Positions 40,201 to 52,200 of a stretch of 64,000 bases of DNA are shown here, one piece after another. Position 1 is the first letter of the stretch. Every line of letters starts with the position of its first letter. The stretch covers positions 97,000-160,999 of the forward strand of contig NZ_BDBM01000015.1 in assembly GCF_001612985.1 (NCBI RefSeq), written 5' to 3'. Origin of the DNA: Nocardia gamkensis NBRC 108242 (lineage in GTDB: Bacteria > Actinomycetota > Actinomycetes > Mycobacteriales > Mycobacteriaceae). Under the pieces are notes generated by a model. It did not search any database and was not told where the DNA came from. It saw nothing but the letters and a program-made list of their open reading frames with translations. The position numbers and the translations under genes were made by a program.

Positions 40201-43200
40201 TCGGAATCGGTGGAAGAGGTCGCCACGGCCCTGCGGAACAGCCTGCCCGGCGCGGTCAAGCAGGTCCTCGACCAGATCGATGTCGAGCTGCGCTCCATGA
40301 CCGATGCCGAGCGCCGCGACGCCGCCACCCGGGCCGACCTCACCCGTCTTCCCGGCTGGGTGGTCGACCGCCTCGCCCATGAAGCCAAGGCTCAGGAGCT
40401 CGCCCGCGACGCGACCACCCCCGAGCAGCGCGCCGAATGGCAAAACCGGGCAGAACGATTCGACCACGAACTCGCTCACATCCTCGGCTTGCCCCAGCCG
40501 GGAACCGGATGGACCGACCGCATCAGCAGTGACCCGCTGCACCACCTCCGCGCACTCACGCGCCGCCCGGACGCCCCCGCCGAACTCCGTCACCTCGTCG
40601 ACACCGCCACCCGACGCCTGAATCTCGAGGATGTCGCCGCGGCCGTCGAACCGCTGCACCGGGCGCTGGCCGACTGGCCCATCGCCGAACACACCGACCG
40701 GGCCGCCGCCATCGCCTGGGAACTCGCGTCGCAAGCCCGCGCCGACGGCGGCGGGACACCCGAAATCTCCGCTGCCATCCACGGACAACCAGGCCAACGC
40801 TGGATCGAGATCCACGTCAGCGACGACAGCCGCACCCTGCCGGCGCGCGAGAGCGGCGACCGCCCCGGGTGGCGCGCCGTCGATCTCCTCGACACGCACA
40901 CGGAAACCTGGGGGTGGGTGCTCCCCCGCAACAGCGGAAGACAAATCTGGTTCAAGCTTTTCGAAACCGCCGACACCGGCGACCCCTCGCAACCACCCCA
41001 CGAACTCATCCTCGACCTGCCCATACCGCAGGACTCCTTGCAACAGGGCCCGGGCCTCGCGCGGCGAGCAGTACGACAGCGCTTGCGGCAGGCCGGCCAC
41101 CCTGATCCCTACGACCTGACCGTCCTCGTATCCGACCTCGTCCAAAACGTCTACCGCTACGCCGACCAAGGCGACGCCCGGGTACGAATCCGGCTCGACG
41201 GAAACACAATTCGCATCGGGATCACCGACACCAGCCGTGGCCTACCCGCACGACAAGAGGCAACCACCCAGGGCACCGTCAGCGCCGCCGCCTTCACCGA
41301 TGACCAAGCCGCCGAATGGGCCGAAACCGGGATCGTCGCCGATACCCACGGTTTCTTCCTCGGCATGCTCGAAGCAATGGCCTCGGCCTGGGGCGTGACC
41401 CTGGAACGCGCCGGTGGCAAAACCATCTGGTTCGAAGTGCCGATGCCGCCACCTGTGGCACCCGACACCACCACCGATCAACCACCGAACACACCCGCAT
41501 CCCATTCGGACACCCCCGAATCGATCGGGATCGACCTCAGCGCCGGCGACCTGACCGGACTCGGCCTGGCCCCTTCGACCACCAGCTCGGACCCCGATCC
41601 CACCGACGCGAACGATGGGACGCGGAACCGGTCGACTCCACTCACGGACACCGACGGCCGGCGCCCACCCACGCCCGGCAACCGAATCGACCCTGTCGCA
41701 CTCGCCCTCGACCCGGACGAACCGGAAACGCCCGAGTCGACGGCTTCTACCCACCGAGCACCGACCGACCCGAACGAACACGACCCCGCCCCGCTGCCCA
41801 CAACCCGGGAACTGGTCACGGATCCGGGAAAACTGAAGACGTTGCGGCAGGAAGTCGACGCACTGCGGCGGCAACTGCTCGAGCTCAGCAACGGGCGCGC
41901 GGATCTGTCGAGCGCAGCAGCGGTGGACAGGTTGCTCGGGGCGCTGCTGCAACTGGAGCGAGAAGACAAGCTGAACCCCCGCCAGGCTCGCGCACTCCCG
42001 CTGGTCGAGGAGTATCGCGAGAAGTCCGGTCTCCTCGACGACGCCGAACGAGTCCGCGGCCAACACCGGGAACACAAAGCCAATGCGGCTCGCCGGACGG
42101 ATCGGCCGGAAGGCGCCAGGCCATCCACCTCCCACGGACCCGACCCCGTCGCTATCGACCTCGACCCCGACGAAAACGTACCCGCGGACCGGCAGCCCGA
42201 CAACGCGGAATCCCGTGACACCGAACAGCTGCGGACGCTGCGTGCCGCAGTCGCCGCGAGACTAGCAGGCACGGCGGAGACTTCGAACGATCCCGTGCTG
42301 AATCGCGTACCCGCTCTGATCGATGAACTGATGGCCGCGCGGCACCGGCCGGATGCGCAGGTCCCGGCGGACCGGCTGCGGTTGCTGGAGCAGTTCGCAC
42401 ACCAGTTGTCGGCATGGTTGGCCGGCGCGGACGAAGCCGCCGAGGCGAGCGCCGCCTACGAGCAGGGGCTGCGGGAAGGGACGCCGGCGGTCCTGCGGGC
42501 CCGGCAGGACGCCGCGGAGATCCGGCTCGGATCGGCTCTCGCCGCCGTCGCGGAGGTCTGGGCACAGACCCGCCCCCGAACAGACACGCCGATCATGACC
42601 CGGCCCCCGGACCACCTCCGGCCAGGAGAGACCGAACGGCTACGCGACGTGGCCGAAACGATCTTCGTGGAGATGGTGGCCGCGGGGGCAGCGGTCGATG
42701 CGGTGAGCGCCACCGACCGCCGACAGCTCGACCTGTCCACGCAGCGCTATGACGCGCTGCGAGATATGTCGCAGTGGCTGGAGGAACTGCTGTCCTTCGC
42801 GGAGCAATGGGATACGACACGGATAGGCCGGGAGCGCCTCTCGTTCCTTATCGACCACTTCCGCGCTGTCTCAGAGCTGTTGGCGGCGACCGAGATTCGC
42901 GACGCTACGGCCACTGCCCTGGCCGGTGCGACCGATCGAGAACGACGACGCGCGCAAGCCGCCGAGAAGTACGGCGTGGCCGACCGCGCGGTGCGCAATA
43001 TCGCGGCGATGCTGGGCGAACCGCAGCATCGCGCGACGGCCACTCCCCCGGCGGCGCAACCCGGCGCACCCGTCGTCTGGCCCGGTGCGGATGGACAACC
43101 CGACTTCATCGCACAGCCCCAGCCCCGGCAACACGATCTCACCGAGCTCGGTTCCGGCGAGTCGGCGGCGCCCGATCGAACCGCCGAGGACCGCGCCGCG

Positions 43201-46200
43201 CAGCCCGGATCGGAACACCCACGGGGACGCGACGTCGATGAACCCCGCGGCTCCGATGAAACCGCACCGCGGCGCTATGTCGAACAGAACCTGACGGTGG
43301 ACGATCTGGGTTCGGTTGCGGCAGCGAGCGATCGGGGCCGGCACGCGCACAATGAGGACGCCTTCGCCCTGATCCGAGTCGGTGTCGGTGGCGAAGAGGC
43401 CACCGCACTGATCGTGAACGACGGTCTCTCCCGGCCGAAGGGCGGTCATCGCGCCTCCGCGGCCGCCAGGGCAGCCGCCCACGATTTCGTGGTGGCGGCG
43501 CTGCGGCGGGCCGACCGCGACGGCCGGATCGATCCGGTGGCCGTAGTCGAGGGTGCCGTGGCCGCCGCCCAGGAGGCGGTACTCGCCTTGCCCCCGGAGT
43601 CTCCCGCGGACAACCCGCCCGCCACGACGATCGTGGTCGCGCTGATGGAGTCGGGACGGCTCACCGTCGACTGGGTGGGCGACAGCCGCGCGTACTGGAT
43701 TCCGCTGGACGGCGGCCCGCCGATACAGCTGACCAGGGACGACTCGAAGGTCCAGGATGTGCTGGACGTCTTCGAGGACACCACTCGTGAAGAAGCCGAA
43801 CATTCGCCGATCGGCGGCCCGGGTCTCACCCACAACCTGGGCCGGTCTCTGGACGGGCTGAAACCGCGCGAGAAGACCCGAGACATACGCGGCGACGGCG
43901 TCGTCCTGGCGCTGACGGACGGTGTGTGGGAACCGATCAGCCCCGACGACCCCGAACCCGTCGCGGCCATCGTCCGGCGGTCGCTCGCCGAGGCCCCGGG
44001 TGACCTCGGTGCCGTCACCCGCGCACTGGTACGGGCAGGCATCGAAGCGGGCACGGCCGACGACGTGACCGCCGCAGCGGGATTCCTGTCGGCCGCGAAC
44101 ATCGACACCCCCGCGGATACGGCGGCGGACCACGACGGGCCCGGGACACCGGCCGATCGCGGCGCCGACCCCGTCGCGATCGACCTCGATCCGGACGAAG
44201 CCGATCCGATGCCGGTCGGGTCACGACAACCCGAAACCACACCGCCGCGGAACTCGCTGGATCGAACCGCGGCGCATCCGGACCCACAGCACGGCACGAC
44301 CAAAGAGGCGAACACCGCCGGCAGAGTCGGCACCCCGTGGGACAGCGCACTGCGGCTGCGGCAGGTCCTCGAGCAGCACGTAGCGAGCGGACGACCGGAG
44401 CTCGCGACCGCCCTGCTCCGGCAACGGTTCGCTCTCGAGATACCGCGCCTCGCAGATAATTTCGGCCAGCAGGCAGCGCACCACGTCGCCGACGAGGTAT
44501 GCGCGACCGCGATCGCACGCCTCGGGCAGCTCGGTAAGCGAAATATCGAGTCGTGGTTGAATAGCATTGCGCGAGAAGTTATCTGGAACCATCGCCGTAT
44601 CGCGGGCCCCTGGCACAGCATTCGGGAGTTCGTTTCCGAATGCGCGCAACTAGAGCAAACCGATCCACTGGTCCGGCTGCTCGCCGAAGCCCGAACCACG
44701 GATGTGCGGCGTATCCTGGAGGGGTTGCCGAGCCACCGGCGTGACCGTTTGATCCGCGCCTTCTGGCCCACGGGTCCGGGCACAGCACCTACCGCGCCCG
44801 ACGGCACCGAATCCGATCGTGATGCGCTCTGGGTCGCAGCGCGCCAATTGGCCACCGCGGTGGCGGCCGCCGCGAACTTCCCTGCCCAGCTACCGGTTCG
44901 GGCCGCAACCAGCGCGCCTCGAATCGACCGACCCAGAAACCCCACCGCCACGACGTCCTCGCCTTGGCTCACCAGCAGGGAACTCGAGGTGCTCAACCTG
45001 ATCTACCACGGTTTGACCTATGCGGAGATCGGGCGCCGGCTGGATGTCGACACGAAGGCGGTCAGGAACTACCAGAGGGGTGCGGCCAAGAAGTTCGGCA
45101 CCGCCGGCCCCATCCGGACAGTCCTGGCGGCCAAGCGGCAGGGATTCATCCACGACAGGGACCGACCACCGGCCGGTAGCGTCCGACTGTCCCGCGAGCA
45201 ACGACAACTCCTCCAGTTGATGGCCGACGGCCTCACGGATCAGGCCATCGCCGAGGTGCTGGGTGTGGCCACGCTCACCGTCAAACGCCGCCGAGCCCGG
45301 ATCGGCGCTGTACTCGGCGAGACGAAGCGAACTCCGATACTGATGAAAGCCGTGCGGCTGGGAGCCTTCGACGAACCTGCGAGCGAAGGGACCACGCCGA
45401 GCGCACCCCGCAGACCGGACACCGTCGCCATCGATCTCGGCGATCCCGACGAACCTGACACACCGGCAGAACAATCAGCGCAGGGCACCGCGACGCCCGG
45501 CGCCACCCCGTGGGCTCGACCCGCGCAGAGCGAGACACCGCCGGGAACCGCGGCGCTCGATATGAGCGTTTCACGGCCCGGTTCTCTGCTGCATCGAGTC
45601 CAGGAGGCGGAGCTGGCCCGGTACCTCTACGGTCGGCCGGAGGTCAAGACCGCGGCGGTGGCGGTGCTGGACCGGCTGGAGACGGTGATCAAGGGCCTGT
45701 TCCAGGACGTGCTCGAGGATCTGCCCGCGACGGAGCGGGACGAGCGGATCCGAGCGGTTTTCGACGCGTCCGCGAGGCCGCGGTGGGGCGGCATGGTGCT
45801 GCCGTCGGTGCCGATGGACGAGCTGAAGCGCGACGGAAACCTGCGCGAACTGTTGTCGGCCATGCTCAACGCCATGATTCGCAACGCCGAGCTGGGCGCA
45901 GCAGGCGCGGGTCTGACGTTGGACCAGGGCATCGCCCGGTACATGAATCAGACGCAGGAGTGGCGACGGAGCAAAGCGCGCGAACTGGGGCTGGACTTCG
46001 ACGCGCTGGAGGCGGTTCGCGCGGCCGTTCTCGACGACAAGCAGCCCGGAGAACCGGTCACCTGGAAAGACCTCAACCCGGTCGAGTACGTGCGCAGGCA
46101 CGACGACGTGGCCGATCGGGCCTACGCGGAGTACGAGCGGCGAAATGCGGCATTCCCCGCACGAAATTCGGACGCGCCGCATCTCCTTCCCACTTCCCGG

Positions 46201-49200
46201 GATGCCGCCGCGCTGGGTATGCCGCTGTCGCTGCGCGAATTCGCCGCACTGCCGGAGCGGAGAGTGCTGCGCATCGGCAAACTCGACCTCGGGGGCAGCG
46301 TGGCAATTCCCCGTCTCGACGACGGGCGTGTCGATACCGCCCGATTGGAAGCCCAGCTGCGAGAACACGACGACTCTGTCGCCTATGTCGCGCCCACCTA
46401 CTTGCTCGACCCGCGCGGACATCGAATCGTCGACGACGAGGGTTGCCGCATCGCATCGATCAGCGTCTACCACCATGAGGGCACTGTCGGTCCCGAGGAA
46501 GCCTTCGCCCTCGACCACTCCGAACGGGTCGTTCAGCTCCCGTGGCGACCGGGTTACGTCTACGTCGACCCCGATACCGGCAACGACGACATCCGCAGGC
46601 TGGCCGAACGGGAAATTCCCTCGAACGCAGGCATTTCCGGTACCGCCACCCGGATGCTCGCCCGCTTCGACTGGCTGCGCCCGCCCGGCGTCTCCCGGCA
46701 CGATTTCATTGCGGCGTTGATCGCCTTCATGCTTCCCCACCAGCACACGGTGTACGAGATCGTGCGAGGCTTCGAGATGGCGGGCGAGCGGATGGGCGAC
46801 GACTCGGAGTCGATGTACCGCACGCTCATCGAACAGTTCGGCCCCGGGCGGCTGCCCGACCGCCCGCCGCATGCCGAGCGGAGTGATACCGAACGGCAGC
46901 CGGCCCGGACACCGTGGCAGCCATCCGAATCCCCATCCACTGCTGGGCCCGATCCGGCCGCACTCGAGCCTCGAACAGACGGCTGGACACCCTGGAAGGA
47001 CAGAGCGTCCCTCGCCGAGGCCGCGCGGAACGCGGGCAGCACTCGGGAAGAGGTCGTGCCACACGCTCCCAGCGCGCGCACCGATTCGTTCGACGAGTGG
47101 ATCCAGGAGCTTCGGAACCTGGGAATCGACACCGAACAGATGACGTCGGATCTGACGGAAATCTGGGACCACCTGCGCCTCGACCCGAAAGTCCACGCGA
47201 CGTTCGTGAATAAGATTCAGGAACTCATGGACGAGTCCCCGGATGCGTCGAGGCCCAATTTTCTCCGCTACGGCCCGCCGGACCTGACCGGACGGGAACT
47301 CGTGTCCGCCATCGCGAACGAGGTGCGAGGACTCATCGAGACATCGGCGATGGGACACATCCTCGAGCAAGAAATACCTCATAACGTACGCATCGCCTAC
47401 CAGAATGTGGCCGGGACGCTCGAACTCGCCCGACTCGGGTCGACCCGACAAGAGTTCCGTGTGCTCACGCGACTTGTGGAAGGCAAGGACTACAAAGAAG
47501 TCGCGACGGAACTCGAAGTAACGCCGTGGGCGGTGCAGAAGTACGTCAAATCGATCTACGCCAAATTCGGCATCGAGGGGCGCGACGAGCTGGAAGCAGC
47601 CATCCGCGCCCGCCACGCCGACAGCACCGCCGCGGCCGCCTCGCGCAATCCCGCGGCGCCGACCGAGACCACCGATCGGACACCGCAAGCCGACACATCA
47701 GCGCGCCGCCCTGGGGGCATCGACCCGGTCGCGATCCACCTCGGCGATGACACCGAGTCCGAGCATCCCGCACCCGTGCAGCCGAACACGCACGAGGCCC
47801 GGGACGACGCGAACATCCCCGAGCGATGGCGCCGGGAACGTGCCTGGGATCAGGAGCGGATCGCCGCGGTTCGCGCGGGCGACCCCGGCGCTTACGACGA
47901 GCTGTACGAGCGGTACTACGGATGGGGTTTCGGCACCGCCATGGAGATTGTCGGCGACCGGTCCGACGCCGAGGACATCGTGGCCGACTGCTTCGCCGAC
48001 CTGCTCGTGCTGATCCGCCGAGGTGACGGTCCAGACTTCAGTTTCGGCGCCTACCTGCGTACGGCCGTTCGTCACCGGGCGTTTGCCGCCAGGGCTCGCG
48101 CCGGCCGGCAGGTCCCCACCGACGATATGGCCGAACTCGATCGAATCCAGCTGGGCGGCGATCGAGCACCGGACATCTCCGAGGAGACCCCCATCGGTCT
48201 GGCGTTCGAATCGATGCCCGAAGAATTTCGCACGGTGCTCTGGCTCACCGCGGTCGAAGGCTATTCCGCGGAGGAGGTAGCTGACCACTTGGGGTCTTCG
48301 CGGGGGGAAGTGAAGGAGCTGATCGCTCGCGCACGTGCCGAACTGGGCCGGAGGTTCGCGGCGGAAATGCCGCAGCACGGCCCGCTGGTCAGGGCATTGG
48401 CCGCGCTCGCGGGCGACCACGAAGGCCTCACCTCGGTGCTCGCCGAGGGCGGCGAAGCGCTGGCGATGGATGACGAACGCCTGGCCACGGATGTGGCCGT
48501 GATTCGAACAGCCCAGCATGAGCGGCCCGAAGTGCTCGGCAGCGTAGTTCGACGCCTTCGCCCCGGACCGCGCGAATACTTCGTCCGCTGGTTCATGGGA
48601 CAGACGGTGGCCGACATCGCGGCCGCCACGGGGCGCAAGAAGGACCTCATCCACAAGCGGCTGCACAACGCGGTTCGCCTCGTGTCGATGGCGTTGTCCC
48701 ATGCCGACTCTCCCGCTCTGCGGCGCTCGGAACCGCATCCCAGCGGACTCACCGATGAGGAAATGCTGCTGCTGGTCGAGGCGGTCTGGGCGCACGACCG
48801 AGATCTGCTGGAACCGGCCACGGCGCTGGTAACCGACGCCGAGCAGGCAGTTTTCGAGCCATATTTCCGGCAGGGTCGGATAACGCCCGAGATCGCCACG
48901 GCGCTCGGCTGGAGGCCGAAGCGAGTTCGCCGCATGCTGCACCGCATCGCACGGCACATGACCTCGACGCTCTCGCCGGAGGTCGTGGAGCGGTATCTGA
49001 GTGGCGGACCGCTCCGGCGGGCCACCCAGGCCGATGTCGCCCGGGAAACGGGAGTCAACACGATAACCGTGAAACGAATTCTCGCTGGGCATCCGGGGGC
49101 CGGACCGGAGACGATCGAGCGAATCCGGGCGGCCGCACACCGCCTCGGTGTGCGACGTGGACGGATCGGGATTGTCGCCGATGGCGACGAACAGACGTCG

Positions 49201-52200
49201 AATTCGCCGGTTCCCTTGGTACGCACCGATCACGATCGAGTGCCGTACCACCAGCGAGGTAGGGAGCTGCAGCTCGTCCGCGCGACCTCGAAGGGTGAGT
49301 TGCGGCACCTGATCCCGTTCCTTTCCGGGGGAGACCAGAACGTCGCAACGCTGCTGCTCCTGGAGGGACTGCCCGTCTCCGTCACGGCGGAACGATTGAG
49401 CCGCCCGGCAAGCTCGGTGCGACAACGCCAACATGAGATCGCCGACCTGCTGGCGGCAATGCTGTTGTCGGAGAATTGGGAACTACTGCTGGTCGAGGCG
49501 GTCCACGCGCACGATCCGGAGATATTGGCAGCCTGTTTCCCGCGACTCACCCGTCTCCAGCAGCAGTATGCCGACCAGTATTTGGCACAAGGACTTTCGA
49601 CACATGACATCGCGAACGCCCGGGGCATCCAGCAAACGACCGTCAACAAGCTGCTGCGACGAATTGCCCACATACTGACGGGACAACTCCCGCCCACATT
49701 GGTGCGGCGTTATCTGAGGGCGGGCGCGCTTCGTCGAGTAACGCTGGCGGACATCGCCGTCCGGGCCGGAGTGACCGAGGGGACGGCGCGCCGGGTACTT
49801 GCCGGCGGACACGCCGATCCGAAGACGGAGCAGCAGATTCGGACGGAGGCCGCTCGGCTCGGATGGGCAAGTAGACGTCCCGGCGTCGTGGTGGATTATC
49901 CCGACGAGAAGTCACCGGTCCCGGCGGTCCACGAGGGCACCGCCGACTATCCGCGCCGCGGCAGGGCGTTTCGGATCATCCGCTCCGCACCACCGGCAAT
50001 GCTGACAAAATGCATCGGTCAACTTCCGCCGGAACTGCAAGCAGGCGGCGCCCTGTTGTACTCCGACGAGCTGACCATCGAGGAGAAGTCGAAGGCACTG
50101 GGTTTGTCACCGGCGCGGGTCGCCGCGCTGCGGCAGGCCGCCGCGCCGCGGCTGGCGGCGTTGCTGTCCATCGGCGTGTTGCTGACCGACGGCTCGGCGA
50201 TGTTCCTGATCGAGGCGATCGCGGCACACTACCCGGATGCGCTGGGGGCGTGCTACTCGCAGCTTTCGCGCACCGAGTGGGAATACGCCGATCTGTATCT
50301 GGTGCAGGGCCTCTCGCAATCCGAAGTCGCTGGAGCGACGGGCCGCAGCCAGAGCACCGTCAAGGGCGCGCTGTATCGGATCGCGCACGTGTTGGCCGGG
50401 GAACTCTCACCAGAACTGGTGTCGCGGGTGCTGAGCCGAGGCCCGCTCCGGCGAGTGACGCTCGACGATGTAGCCACTCGGGCGCAGGTAAGCAAGGCAC
50501 AGGCAGATCGCGTGCTCAACGGTCGCGGCGGAGTGAATCCCGAGACGACGAACCGGGTGCGATCGGCCGCCACGGAGCTCGGCTGGACGCAGCAGCGGCG
50601 CGGCATCGTGGTCGTGACCGAGACGGGTGCCGAGCCGATCGAACCGGCGAGCGTGACGCCGACGACGCGATCCACTACCTCCGATACGCGGCCGACATCG
50701 ACCGCTGATCGCGTCGACCCGGTTGCGATCGACCTCGGCGATCCGGACGAGCCGGCGGGCAACGAGGACGTCGGCGGGGACGCGGTATCGCGGTTGAGCC
50801 CGGCGGAGGTCGGTGTATGGCTACGCGACGAACTGCGCCGACTGACGCGCAATCCCGACGTCGAGGTCCATGGATTCGACCGGCCCGATCTCGACCCGGA
50901 GACTATCCGTGAGATCGCCCGGGCTCTGGTCGACATGGCCACGCAGCATCCGCAGGTCGATATCGGCAGCATCGACATCGACTGGCTCTCGCCGAAGACG
51001 GGCGGGGCGGCGATGTCGAAGACCAATCCCATCACCGGTTTCGTCACAACCGAATATATGACATTCAACGTCGACTTGGCCACGAGTCCGAACAAACTCC
51101 ATCGGTGGATGCAGGACCGAATCGACTCCGGGATGGCGCATCCCAGCATGGCCGTCCGTCCCGCGTATGCGATCGTCGTGCACGAGTTCGGCCACATGCT
51201 CGACTACGCGGGACGGACGGACGCTCGATACCGTGCCGACGAGATGCTGTTCGATCATTACAAGGCAAATCGTTTGGGGAAGAATACTTACGCGGCGTAC
51301 ACGGCCTGGCTGCGCCGCAACCTGACCGCCTACAGCTTCGACAAGAACGGCTATTTCAATTCGACCGAGGCGTTGGCCGAGGCCTTCGTCGATGTCGTGC
51401 TCAACGGCCGCGACAGGGTCAGCGAGCCGGTGGGGCTGCTCTATGACCTGCTGGTGGACTCCGTCGCCGCACCACGGACGACGGCCGACGGCGGCGAGGC
51501 GGACCACTCACCGGCCCCCGAGCCCGAGCAGGAGGTTACGCAGGTCATCGGCCAGATGCGCGACCTGGAGAGTGCGCTCGGGCAACTGGCCGACAGCGCC
51601 GGAATGATCGACCTGCCCGTGCTGCTTCGTATTCGCGCGGAATTGCACGCCCTCGTCGACGACCGGCTGGCAGCCCGCCCGGATGCCGCGCGCCGGCACG
51701 ATCAGACGATTGCCAGGCTGCGGGATTTGACCTCTCGCTCGGACCTCGCCGTGGGCGATATCCGAACGCTCGCCGAGATCGTCCCGATGAAACGCAGCCG
51801 AATGGCAGGGTTGTTGCCCGGGGCGAATGATCGGTACGTCCAAGCGCTGCTTGCGGCGGCCCGTTCGCTGCTCGCGGATCTCGACGCAGACCGGCCCTCG
51901 CGCGTGGTCGTGGACATGGCTATCAGCGACTTCTTCTACGGCCTCCGTGCCGCGGTCGACGATGTGGTGCGAGAGTTGTACTCCGGCAGTGGCTCCGAGT
52001 GGACCGTACAGCGCTTGCTCGACAACAGCCGTTCGATGCTGTCCGCTGCCGAGGCCGCTCGGCAGGCCATCACCGACGCGTGGCGCCGCATCCCTGAGGA
52101 TCGGCTGCTGCCGCTGTTGTCGGAACTCGCCCGAGGCCGGCTCAGCCGAGATGACGTCATCGATACCGTCATCGCCAGATTCCCCGCGCCGCTGAGTGTG

